A stretch of 64,000 nucleotides of DNA. It comes from Heterohyrax brucei (taxonomy: Eukaryota > Chordata > Mammalia > Hyracoidea > Procaviidae). The stretch lies in NCBI GenBank assembly GCA_028571685.1, contig CM053141.1, positions 131,034,833-131,098,832 of the forward strand, written 5' to 3'. The notes under the pieces are model-generated. The model did not search any database and was not told where the DNA came from. It saw nothing but the letters and a program-made list of their open reading frames with translations. Positions 54,556-64,000 of this stretch are shown here, one piece after another. Both the position numbers and the translations under genes were made by a program. How positions within the stretch are numbered: the stretch's first letter is position 1; each line of letters begins with the position of its first letter.

Positions 54556-57500
54556 TTATCGTAGGGGTCTCATACAATATTTGTCCTTCTGTTGCTGACT
54601 ACTTTTGCTCAACATAATGTCCTCCACTTCAAACCAGATTAAGAGATGTTTCCTGCTATCATCGTTGTTCTTTATCATTGCATAGTGTTGCATTGAATAC
54701 ATATACCATAGTTTATCTATCCATTCCTCTGTTGGTGGGCATCTGGGTTGATTCCATCTTTTTGCTATTGTGGACTGTGCTGCAATGAACATTCATGTGC
54801 ATGTATCAGTTGGTGTGAATGACCTTGATTCTGTAGGATATATTCCAAGCAGTAGAATTACTGGGTCAAATGGTAGATCTACATCCATTATTTTAAGGTA
54901 GTGCCAGATTGCTTTTCAAAGAGGTTGCACCATTTTGGAAACCCATCAACAGTATAGGAGAGCTCCAATCTCTCCACAGCCTCTCCAGGATTTGTTGCTT
55001 TTCATTTTTGGATCATGGCTAACCTCACTGGGGTGAAATGGTATCTTACTGTCATTTTGATTTGAATTTCTTTAATAGCTAACGATTGTGAGCATGTCCG
55101 CATGTGTTTTTTGGCTGTCTGGATATCCTCTTAGAGAAGTGTCTGTCCATCTCCTTTGCCCATTGCTTAATTGGAAGATTCATCTTTTTCTTATTGATAT
55201 TTTGTAGTACCTTATAGGTTATGGAGCATGGGCATTGATCTGACATAGAGTTGCCAAATATTGTTTCCCATTCTGTAGGTGGCCTTTTAATTCTATTAAT
55301 AAAGTCTGTGGATGAGCAAAAGTGATTGATTCTTAGTAGTTCCCATTTATCTATTTTCTCTTCTGTTGTTTGTGGTTTGACAGATTTTGGAGTCTGTCCT
55401 CATTGTGTATTAAAACTTCCATTGTTGTTCCTACCTTTTCTTGGATGAGCTTTATCATTTTAGGTTTGATATTTAGGTCTTTTATCCAGTTTGAGTTGGT
55501 TTTTGTATTAGGTGTAAGATATGGGTCTTGTTTTAATTGAGTGCAGATGGACATCCAATTTTGCCAGCACCATTTGTTGAAGAGATTGTTTTTACCCCAG
55601 TTTAATGTCTTAGGGCTCTTGTCAAATATCGACTGTTCGTAGGCAGACGGTGTCATCTCTGGGATCTCGATTCTGTTCCACTGATCTACCTGTCTGTTTT
55701 TATACTAGTACCAGGCTGTTCTGACACTGTGGTAGTGTACTAGGTACTAAGGTTGGGTAATTAGAGGCCTCCCAGTGTGTTTTTCTTACTTAGTAATGCT
55801 TTACTTGTCCGGGGCTTCTTCCCTTTCCAGACAAAGTTGGTAATTTGTTCCTCCATCTCATTAAAAAAATGTCACTGGAACTTGTATTGGGATTACATTA
55901 TGTAAGTAGATTACTTTGGGTAAAATAGTCATTTTCACAATGTTAAGTCTTCCTATCGATGAGCAGGGTAGGCTTCTCCATTTATGTAACTCTCAGTTTC
56001 TTTAGTAAGAGTTTGTAAAGGTCTTTGTAAAGGTCTGTTATTTCTCTGGTTAAATTTATTCCTAGGTACTTTATCTTCTTAGGGGCTATAGTAAATGGTA
56101 TTGACTTGGTGATTTCTTCCTTAATAATCTTGCTGTTGGTATAAAGGAATCCTACTGATTTACTTCTGTTTATCTAGTAACCTGAGACTTTGCTGAACTC
56201 CTCTATCAGCTTAAGTAGTTTCCTAATGGATTCTTTGGGATTCTCTGCATATACAACCATATCATCAGCAGACAGGGAGATTTTAACTTTTTCTTTGCCA
56301 ATGCAGATGCTCTTTATTTCTTGGTCTTGTCTAATTGCTCCGGCTAGAACTTCTAGTACAATGTTGAATAGGAGAGGTGAGAGTGGGCATCCTTATCTAG
56401 TTCCTGTTCTCAAGGGAACCTTTCAGTCTCTCTCGATTCAGGATGACGTAGACAGTTGGCTTTGTATAAATGGTCCTTATTGCATTGAGGAATTAGCCAT
56501 CTATTCCTATTTAGCTGAGAGCTTTTAGCATGAATTGGTGTTGAACTTTATTAAATGCGTTTTCTGCATCAATAGACAAGATCAGGTGATTCTTGTCTTT
56601 CGTGGTATTTATGTGGTTGATCACATTAATTGTCTTCCTGATGTTGAACCAGCCTTGCATCCCTGGTATGAATCCAACTTGGTCATGATGGATTATTTTT
56701 TGGATATGTTGTTGTAGTCCGTTGGCAAGAATTTTGTTGAAGATTTTTGCATCTAGATTCACGAGTAATATTGGTCTGTAGTTCTCCTTTTTTGTTGGGG
56801 CTTTCCCTGGTTTTGGTAGCAGGGTTATGTTGCCTTCATACAATGAATTTGGGAGTATTCCATCCCTTTCTGTACTGTGAAATAGTCTCAGTAGTATTGG
56901 AGATAGCCATAACTCTTCTCTAAAAGCTTGGTAGAATTCTGCAGTGAAGCTATCTGGGCCCGGGCTTTTTTTGGCTGGCAATTTTTTGATGACTTTTTCA
57001 ATCTCTTCCTTCGTGATGGGTTTATTAAGATTTTCTGCGTCACCTTGTGATAATTTGGGTAGGTGATATGAGTAAAGAAATTTGTCTATTTCCTCTAGGT
57101 TTTCAAATTTGTTAGAGCACAGTCTTTTATAGTATTCAGCTATGATATTTTTGATTTCTGTTGGATCTGTTGTGACAACTCCCCTCTCATTCCTTATTTG
57201 GGTTATTTGTTTCCTTTCCTGTTTTTCTTTAGTAAGTTTAGCCAATGATTTGTCAATTTTGTTGATCTTTTTAAAAAAAAACGGCTTTTGGTCTTTTCAA
57301 TTTTTTCAATTGTTCTGTTCTCTAATTCATTTAGTTCTGCTCTGATCTTTATGATCTGATTTTTTCTGGTAACTGAGGGGTTCGTCTGTTGTTCTCTCTC
57401 TACTTGTTCAAGATGTAGGGTCAGTTCTTTGATTTGGTTTCTTTCTTCCTTCCAGATGTATGCATTTATGGAGACAAACTGACCTCTGAGCACTGTTTTG

Positions 57501-58365
57501 GCTGTATCCCATAGGTTCTGGTAGGAAGTGTTTTCATTCTCATTGGAATCCATAAATTTCTTTATTTCATCCTTGATTTCTTCTATAATCCATGCTTTTT
57601 TCAGCAAGATGTTGTTCATTTTCTGTGAGTTCCTCTATCAATACTTTTTCTGCTGTTGATTTCAACTTTTATGGCTTTATGATCTGAGAAGATGCTTTGC
57701 ATTAATTAAATCTTATGGATTTTGTTTAACAAATCTCTATTCTGGAGAACGTTCCATGTGCACTGGAGAAGGAAGTGTAGTTATCTGCTGATGGATCAAA
57801 AGCTCCGTATATGTTTATGAGGTCTAGATGTTTAAATGTGGCAATAAGATCTTCTGTATCTTTACTGAGCTTTTTTCTAGATGATCTGTCCAATATTGAG
57901 AGTAGAGTATTGAAACCTCCTACTATTATTGTGGAGTGATCTGTCTCCTTTTTGAGTGTAGTCAGTGTTTCTTTGATGTATTTGCCAAGCCAAGTGCCTA
58001 GGTGCTCTAATATTAGGTCCATAAATATTTGTTATTGTTAAGTCCTGATTGTATATTGAACCTTTCAATAATAAAGAGTGTCCATCCTTGTCCATGATGG
58101 TGGATTTTACATTATAATCGATTTTATCTGAGATTAGTATTGCCGAACCTGCTGTTCTTTGTTCATTGTTAGCTTGATATATATTCTTCCATCCTTTGAT
58201 TTTCAGTTTCTTCATATCTTTAGGTCTAAGGTGAGTTTTTTGTATGTAACATATATATGGGTCATGGCTTTTGATCCAAGATGTCACTCGACGTCCCTTT
58301 ACTGCAGCATTCAGTCCATTCACATTCAATGTAATTATTGATAGGTATGTGTTCAGTGCTGCCAT
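54556..58365 (-). pseudogene. L1 ORF2 pseudogene (endonuclease and reverse transcriptase)
   Basis: The start is set by 'MAALNTYLSIITLNVNGLN' at 58365, the usual L1 ORF2 opening, and the stop by TAA at 54556. The span equals about 1,270 codons, the normal L1 ORF2 length. Domains: endonuclease at about 58365-57650 ('DKIDYNVKSTIMDKDG'), linker 57619-57203, reverse transcriptase from 57245 ('[15 protein letters not shown]', '[14 protein letters not shown]' at motif A), then the C-terminal part ('[16 protein letters not shown]'). A 16-bp insertion at 57984-57999 shifts the frame inside the endonuclease, and several other breaks follow. Confidence 0.92.
57984..57999 (-). repeat. 16-bp insertion in L1 ORF2 resembling a SINE tail
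   Basis: At this point the other L1 copies read 'gatgtattt' directly followed by 'agatgctct' (20.85 kb, reversed) or a close variant (19.63 kb). Here 'gccaagccaagtgcct' is inserted. Its first 13-14 bases match the reversed tail of the AfroSINE-type stubs. It shifts the ORF2 frame. Confidence 0.8.
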
Positions 58366-58679
58366 TGTGATATGTTTATTTGAGTTGATGTTTTCTCTGT
58401 TGTTCTTAGTAATCTGTTCTACAACCTTCTTTGCAAATTGATTTTTCATGTTTTTCAGGGTTGGCTCTGTGGTTGTTGAGACTTCTATATTACATTTCTT
58501 GATATGGTATGTTGCTTCTTTACTGTGCTTTATGGCTGCTCCTATGATCCCACTTAATAAACTATATATAACCTCAATTTTGATTGCTACCAGTCTTGTC
58601 AACTTCCTCTCCATCTGGAAGGACTGTAACGACTGGAGTACACCCCTCTTTTTAATATGATATCACAGTTTACATGATA

Positions 58680-59640
58680 TGATCACTAGATCATTTCTTT
58701 CACTTTTATAGCTTTGATTGTGTTTGCAGCCTTGCCTAACTGAGTAGGATTCTGGATAACGTGTCCTTCCAAAATACAAAGTTAGTGGTTCTGTTCTTCC
58801 AAGCCAAGAGATTCTTTCAGTATTTCTTGTAGCTTTGATTTGGTTTTTCAAAGTCTCTGAGTTTCTGTTTCTCTGTGAATGTCTTAATTTCATTTTCATA
58901 TTTAAAAGATAGTTTTGCAGGACATATAATTCTAGGTTGGGAGCTCTTTTCCTTCAAGGCTTTGAATGTGTCATGGCACTGTCTCTGTGCCATCATCGTT
59001 TTTGCAGAGAAATCCTACGAAAGCCTACAGGGTTTCCCTCTGAATGTTAGCTTTGCTTTGAGTCTTGTTGCCTTTAAGAGTTTCCGCTTATGTTTCATTT
59101 TTTGAGCTTGATGGTAATATGTCTTGGAGTCTTTCTATTGAGAACTATATTGAGTGGTGTTCGATACGTATCTTGGATACCTATATTCACTTCTTTCATA
59201 AATTCTGGGAAGTTTTCTGTCAGCAGCTCAGCCACAATACTCTCTGTGTTCTCCGGTGTCTGCCCTGTTCAGGAACTCCAATTAATTGTAGCTTGTTCTT
59301 CTTAATAGAGTCCCACATGCTTCTTAATGCTTCTTCATTTTTCTTGTTTCTTTTTTCTGATTTCTCCTCATAGATGCTGGAGTCAGTGGCTCTGTCTTCC
59401 AAATCAGAAATTCTCTTTTCCATTTGTTCCATTCTGTTTTCTTGGCTTTGAATTGAAGTTTCTATGTCTTTCATTTTGTTCTTGATCTGTTGGATTTCAG
59501 ACTACTGATGTTCCATCAGATGGAACAGCTTGCTTAGTTTTTTGTTTTGCTCTGCTGCATTTTGTATAAAGTCTAGTAGGGATCGCTATACAATCCTTTC
59601 TGCATTCACCTTCTTATTGTTTCAGAAAAAATTCTTCATC
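58680..59640 (-). pseudogene. L1 ORF1 pseudogene
   Basis: Family role: a trimeric RNA-binding protein coating L1 RNA. The coiled-coil exit is visible at 59220-59474 ('MEKRISDLEDRATDSSIY'), and the C-terminal domain follows in other frames between 59110 and 58860, matching the ORF1 piece at 22.3-22.8 kb. Stops and shifts break it in at least three places. Boundaries are approximate. Confidence 0.8.
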
Positions 59641-60884
59641 TGTGCAGTTTTGAGGTGATTTCTTTTGGGGGCCTTCTGATGCCATTGACGACTTTTGGGT
59701 TTCCGTCCTCTCCAATGTTTGCTGCTTTTGGGGCATCATAAGGGTCAATATAGGCTGGGAGAGATGCTGTGAAGATGTACCATGGTTATTTCTCTATGCT
59801 GTCTTAAGATCAGAAGTAAAAAATATTTGGCACCTTCCAAAGTCAGTCAGGTTTTCAGGTGTATATGTTCCTCTTTCCAGCTGGTAAAGTAAGCACTTCT
59901 ATATTGAACACCTGATGTTATAAACTAGCTCAAAATACAGAAAGGCTACTGGCCTGCTGGCCTCTGCTGTCAGGCCCCAGCTGTAGGCAATTTGTGTAGA
60001 ACTCTGAAAAGCAGTTTCTTCTGGGTAGGAACTGCCTCCCATTCCAGGAATTAGGTCCACCTGAGGCTTCTGTATGGATGACCCCGCCTCCTAACAAAAC
60101 AAGATGGCATCCCACATAAAATTGCCAGCCAACTGGGACCAGGTTCCCAGCGGAGAGAGAGGCCAAGAGTGCTGAGATGCCTAGAGTCCACAGCCTCCAC
60201 TGTTGAGCCTTGGCCCCAGGCAACACTGTGCAAACTACTGCCTCCCTGCTAGAAAAGGTCTCTCCCCCTGGCAGGATCCACCTCCCAGCCTAAGAACCAA
60301 GTCTGGCTGGGGCCTCTCGATGGTCTTTTCCATTTCCTGATAGACCAGAGGAGCCAAGGTATGTAGAGTCCAAAGCCAGGCTCTCAGAACCTGGCAATTA
60401 CGCTTGCCTGTCCCATCAGCAGTGCATCAGAGACCAGCAGCTAGTCAAGTCCCAATTCTGCCTACCGGCCAAGACAGAGGAAAAAAAATCAAAATGGTGA
60501 GTTACCTTCAGTCTGTGCAAGCCTGTGCTCACTGAGAGTGGGGTCAGTGAAAAAGAGGAGCTTTTGTGTTCAGTGGTATGAAGTCCAAATTAACAGCCCT
60601 ATGCTACATCCCAGGGCTCACTAGGTGTCCAGAAGTCTCCGTTTAACTATCATTTCAGGTCTTGGTTTCCAGAGGGATTTGGGAAGATGTGCGTTTAGTC
60701 CACCGTCTTGACTCCATGCCCCTCCATAGGATAATTTTTAAAAATTTAATTATAAAACAATGAAGCAAGAGAATTTGCCAGATTTTAGAAGTGCTGGTTG
60801 TGAAGAACAGCCAAGGCAAAAGTATCTGTCTTCAAAAGGAGCAACTGCATTCTTCTAGCTATATTGAGAAAGATTACCACTGTA

Positions 60885-61052
60885 AGTATTGCTGCCATCA
60901 AGCCATTTCCAGCTGACATGTATCAGAGTAGAGCTGTGTTTCATACAACTTTCGATGGCTGATTTTCTTTCTACCAAGGCACTTCTCGGTGGAATCAAAC
61001 CTCCAGTCTTACAGTTAGTATCCCAGTGTTTTAACCATTTATACCACCTAGG
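60885..61052 (-). mobile_element. AfroSINE, longer subtype, diverged
   Basis: 'attgctgccatcaagcc', 'cagagtagagctgtgtttc', 'actttcgatggctgatttt', 'cttctcggtggaatcaaac' and 'ttaaccatttataccacc' follow the longer AfroSINE order, with a gap in the first part. Confidence 0.8.
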
Positions 61053-61054
61053 GA

Positions 61055-62325
61055 ATCTGAGAAAAGTTACTCCTCATTTACTGACCATATTATTTTGAAA
61101 ATGTCTCATTTATAACAATAGCAAAATGTCTACTACCTGAGTATTTTGCTCAGTAATGATGTATATCTTGCAGTAATGAACATAGAGGTGACAGGTAAAG
61201 GTAAAGCTGGCTATGGTGGTTAAGGTTATAGGTCAGCTTGGCTGGGCCATTATTCTCAGCGGTTTGGCAGTTAGGTATTGATGTAATTTGTCAGTTATGT
61301 AATGATATTGTCATCCTCCATTTTGTGATCTGATGTAATCAATCCTCTGTTTTTGTGTAATGTCAATTTTCACCTAATGACTTGTTCTTTGGAACTTAAT
61401 CCATGTTGATAAGTGAGGAGTGGATATATTATTGATAAATATTCAGTACTGGTGAAATTAACAATAAGAATGATAAAGAAGAGCATGTTGAAGGACTTCA
61501 TCCTTCTTGATAAAGGAAATGGCATTGTCGTGTACAAAAAAATGAAGGATAACTTGAAATCCTGGCCATTATGGCCATTAAATAGCTTTGGAAAACAATA
61601 GAGATACATTAAAAGACATACTGAACATCAAAGTGAGTCTGGCTCTGTTTAGATAGCTCAAATGTTAATTAGAGCCTCTCCTACTGTTTCCTGACTTTAT
61701 GTAAGAGAAGAGACAAGAAAAAGCTGCTCTGAGCCAAAGTAAAGTTCAGACCCGCCAGAGGCAAAGTCACCAAAAAGTTAGTTAACAGCTTGGAGAAGCA
61801 TGAAATGGTAAGAAGGAGATCCAGAGAGGGTTTATTTGTTTGTTTTCTTTGGTACATTTGATTGTATATTAAGTATAAAGCAAATCATATTAATAACTTA
61901 CCCTGGCAATAATTTGGTACATGTTGTAATCTTTGAAGTCTGGCTGATGTCTAATTTAATTAGGAATAACAAGTAACTTCACTAATTTTGGATCTAATTA
62001 CTTTTCTTTTAAGAACAGTAAGGAGATCTTAGGGTAAAACATACCCGGTGGCTTCACTACAGGAAAAAAGTGTTTGAGGCTTGCATCTTATGACTTCTTT
62101 TCATCAGTGATCATTGATATGGCATTAATGGAGATGAAGCAGTTAGTGTAAGTAAATTACAGTCTCTTACAATAATTGTAGAGTTGTTCTTGTAAATTAA
62201 TTACCATAAAGTTTTTCCTTGTTTTGAACATTAATCAATGTTTGATTTTCAATTTCACTATCCCCAGAAGAGTAACCCTAAGAGTTTGTGTATTTCCAAT
62301 AAAAATACCTTTTGAATCACCTTTC
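61055..62325. other. Non-coding stretch with a short imperfect tandem repeat
   Basis: At 61260-61310 the phrase 'tttggcagttaggtattgat' is followed by 'tttgtcagttatgtaatgat', two units of about 22-24 bases. The surroundings ('ggtcagcttggctgggcc', 'cctccattttgtgatctg') look repeat-derived but I cannot name the family. No gene. Confidence 0.4.
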
Positions 62326-62329
62326 AGTT

Positions 62330-62600
62330 ATCTGTTAGCTCATCCATTGAGACTTTCTCCATCTCCTAAGGTTAACTTGCTGCCTTTGTTTGGGTTCACA
62401 TCTCATACAATACTCACCTCCATTGGGGGATGTATCACACTGTAAGCATACGACCACTTGTCTTCGTTGTCCGAGACAAAAAATTCCTTAAGGACAAGAT
62501 ACATATTTTATTTAATATTTCATTTTCAGAGCCAAACACAGTGTCTGGCAAATACCATTTAATTAGTAATTATTTTATTCAAATGAAACCAAAAAAGCAA
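62330..62600 (+). mobile_element. L2 3' end
   Basis: It resembles the L2 end in order: 'acttgctgcctttgtttggg' region, 'gtatcacactgtaagcat', 'ccttaaggacaagataca' (from 'gaggacagagactatgtc') and 'cacagtgtctggcaaata' (from 'cacagtgcctggcacata'). Ancient and diverged. Confidence 0.65.
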
Positions 62601-62604
62601 TAAA

Positions 62605-62960
62605 AACAAATTGCTAAAACAGATGCCAACAACTTGAATGTAGGTAGATATCTTCAAGTCAAGTAAATGAGGAGTTCACCATGTAAAGTGGCAAGGTGAC
62701 ATGGTGATGGGTTTCAGCAGCTATATTAACAGGTGGTAGCCTAGTAGGTCTTTATTGATGGCAGCAGATGATTCTGAGTTAATGATTACATGAAAAGCTA
62801 ATAAATCCACAGTGCTTTATAATTGTGTAAGCAGCTGGAGTCTACTGTTTTCTAACACACATTTGAAATATTTTGTATCAGTGCGGTCATATTGGGGAAA
62901 AGGGAATTCTAGCCAGAGACTCTATAAGACATGGGTGAGTTGTCTTGAATTTTTCTTTGG
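62605..62960. other. Non-coding stretch, nothing recognised
   Basis: No repeat core or coding similarity. Confidence 0.4.
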
Positions 62961-62965
62961 ATACT

Positions 62966-64000
62966 TTTTTTTTTTAATTTTTATTTGACATGACTGAGTG
63001 AAAATGTTATATTCCCGTATAAATTTGCGTGCCCACCTATATGCAGCTTCCACTGCTCTCCCTGTCCGGTGACTGCACACTATTCCTCTCTGCTCCATAC
63101 ATGTCTCATCCTCCCAAAAGCTTCCTTTCCCCTCTTCTCCATCCACTCCCCTTCCTCCAGCCAGGGGTCAGCAAGATGATATCCTATAGATGTATAGAAC
63201 CATAAAGTGCTTCCAATATATGGTCACTCTGCATTGCCAAGTCCAATCCATTCCTGTCCAAAGAGTGGACCTTTGTTATAATTTATGGGAAAGGGCAGCA
63301 TCAGGGCCAGGGGCCATGCTCTCAGAGGAACCCCCAAACCGCTGGACCATCAATTGAGGTCTTTTAGGGGAGATCTCATGATGCACCCCTTTTTATTCTT
63401 GTGTTGCCAGTGAGACTCCACTCTGTGAGCTCCATCGTGGCTATCACTGGTGGTGGCTGGGCACCATTGGGTTCTTCTGGTCCCAAGTCGATGTAGGCAC
63501 CCAGTCATGTGGGTCTCTCTGTCTTCTCGGTTGTCTTTACCGCATGTCATTTTGGTCCTCGGTGAGCATCCGTTCCTGCTGAGTTGGGACCATTTGCTGT
63601 GTCCTCGGATGGTAGCTTTTAAGACCCCAGACGCCACTCACCAATGTGGGGTGCAGACAGCTCTCTTAGCAAAACGCTAGTTGTGCCAAATGGCCTGGAA
63701 TTCACCTAAGAGCATGGTTCCCCGCCCCCTGCCCCAGCTAATCTATCCTTGCAGTATTGAGTCAAGATGGAAGGAGTACTCAAGTTACGCTGAAGTCCAC
63801 TTAATATTGTTCTTGTTTCTAATCTGTGCTATCACCGCTTTCTCCCAACTAGATTTCTAGTAACTATCTAAACTAAACTCTCCCCCCCTCACCCTCCTTC
63901 CCTCCCCTCCGTTGCAGCTGTCAAAGAGTCTTTTCTTCTATACACAAGTCTGTTTTTGAGGTCTTATCGTAGAGGTCTCATACAGTAGTTGTCCCTTTGT
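62966..64000 (-). mobile_element. L1 3' end, cut by the window edge
   Basis: It starts with a T run (the poly-A on the minus strand) at 62966-62978, followed by the complete 1-kb 3'UTR ('catagatgtatagaaccat'-like block, 'ctatcactggtggtggctgg', 'aagaccccagacgcca'). The ORF2 stop TAA is at 63964-63966, and about 11 ORF2 codons remain before the window ends. The same lineage as the full-length L1 at 53.5-60.7 kb; the rest lies to the right of the window. Confidence 0.92.

Larger units (their letters stand above)
53547..60724 (-). mobile_element. Full-length L1 (about 7.2 kb), inactive
   Basis: It is flanked by a perfect 15-base target-site duplication, 'cataggataattttt', at 53532-53546 and 60725-60739. 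In element order: 5' end at 60724 ('gaggggcatggagtcaag'), a GC-rich 5'UTR to about 59640, ORF1 (about 59640-58680), a spacer, ORF2 (58365-54556), a 1-kb 3'UTR, and a short poly-A that merges with the duplicated target. Both ORFs carry stops or frameshifts. The intact duplication shows it arrived by normal target-primed insertion. Confidence 0.93.

Noticed and set aside
56190-56528. A 112-codon plus-strand frame
   Set aside because: Antisense to the L1 ORF2 reverse transcriptase region.
1-64000. CRISPR arrays, bacterial operons, ribosome binding sites, prophage
   Set aside because: The sequence is a mammalian nuclear region; the regular repeats present are microsatellites, SINEs and LINE parts.

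Overview
This window reads as mammalian nuclear DNA from an afrotherian, most probably an elephant or a close paenungulate relative. It is AT-rich and CpG-poor. It carries dozens of copies of the tRNA-derived AfroSINE family, whose core reads 'gtggttaag..tgctaacc' and then 'gagtcggaatcgactcgacggc'. It also carries several copies of the RTE-clade LINE Bov-B, the known partner of AfroSINEs, together with L1 copies of one consistent lineage. The identification rests on recognising these families by eye; no database was searched.

I see no intact protein-coding gene, no exon I can name and no RNA gene. The window looks like intergenic or deep intronic DNA built mainly from retrotransposons. From left to right: 0.8-1.5 kb, an old L1 3' end; 1.65-3.2 kb, a 5'-truncated Bov-B; 3.2-8.1 kb, AfroSINEs plus an LTR-like repeat; 8.2-8.7 kb, Bov-B; 9.8-13.4 kb, a second LTR-like copy and a run of three AfroSINEs; 14.3-16.2 kb, an L1 3' part; 16.8-17.8 kb, a Bov-B 3' end and a MaLR-like LTR; 18.5-24.5 kb, a rearranged L1 with an opposite-strand L1 piece inside; 24.5-25.1 kb, Bov-B; 26.4-26.8 kb, Bov-B split by an AfroSINE; 27.9-31.0 and 33.7-36.5 kb, two near-full-length Bov-B copies; 36.7-40.7 kb, a repeat-poor stretch; 40.8-41.2 kb, L2 with a tandem duplication; 41.5-42.9 kb, an inverted Bov-B-containing duplication; 43.7-46.9 kb, an L1 3'UTR, an LTR-like copy and nested AfroSINEs; 47.4-48.0 kb, an internally deleted mariner with both terminal inverted repeats; 49.3-51.7 kb, an LTR-like copy, a C/T-rich stretch and AfroSINEs; 53.5-60.7 kb, a full-length but dead L1 with a 15-bp target-site duplication; 62.3-62.6 kb, L2; 63.0-64.0 kb, another L1 3' end running off the window.

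The window records interacting element families. L1 and Bov-B supplied the reverse transcriptases, and AfroSINEs probably used the Bov-B machinery. Insertions into older insertions give a relative time order. The most useful second looks are the full-length L1 and its 16-bp SINE-tail-like insertion, very short SINE-tail stubs scattered through the window, the inverted L1 structure at 20.26 kb, the mariner remnant, and an open frame shared by three L1 3'UTR copies. I found no undescribed functional system. Element edges not fixed by a target-site duplication or terminal repeat are approximate, to within about 10-50 bases.
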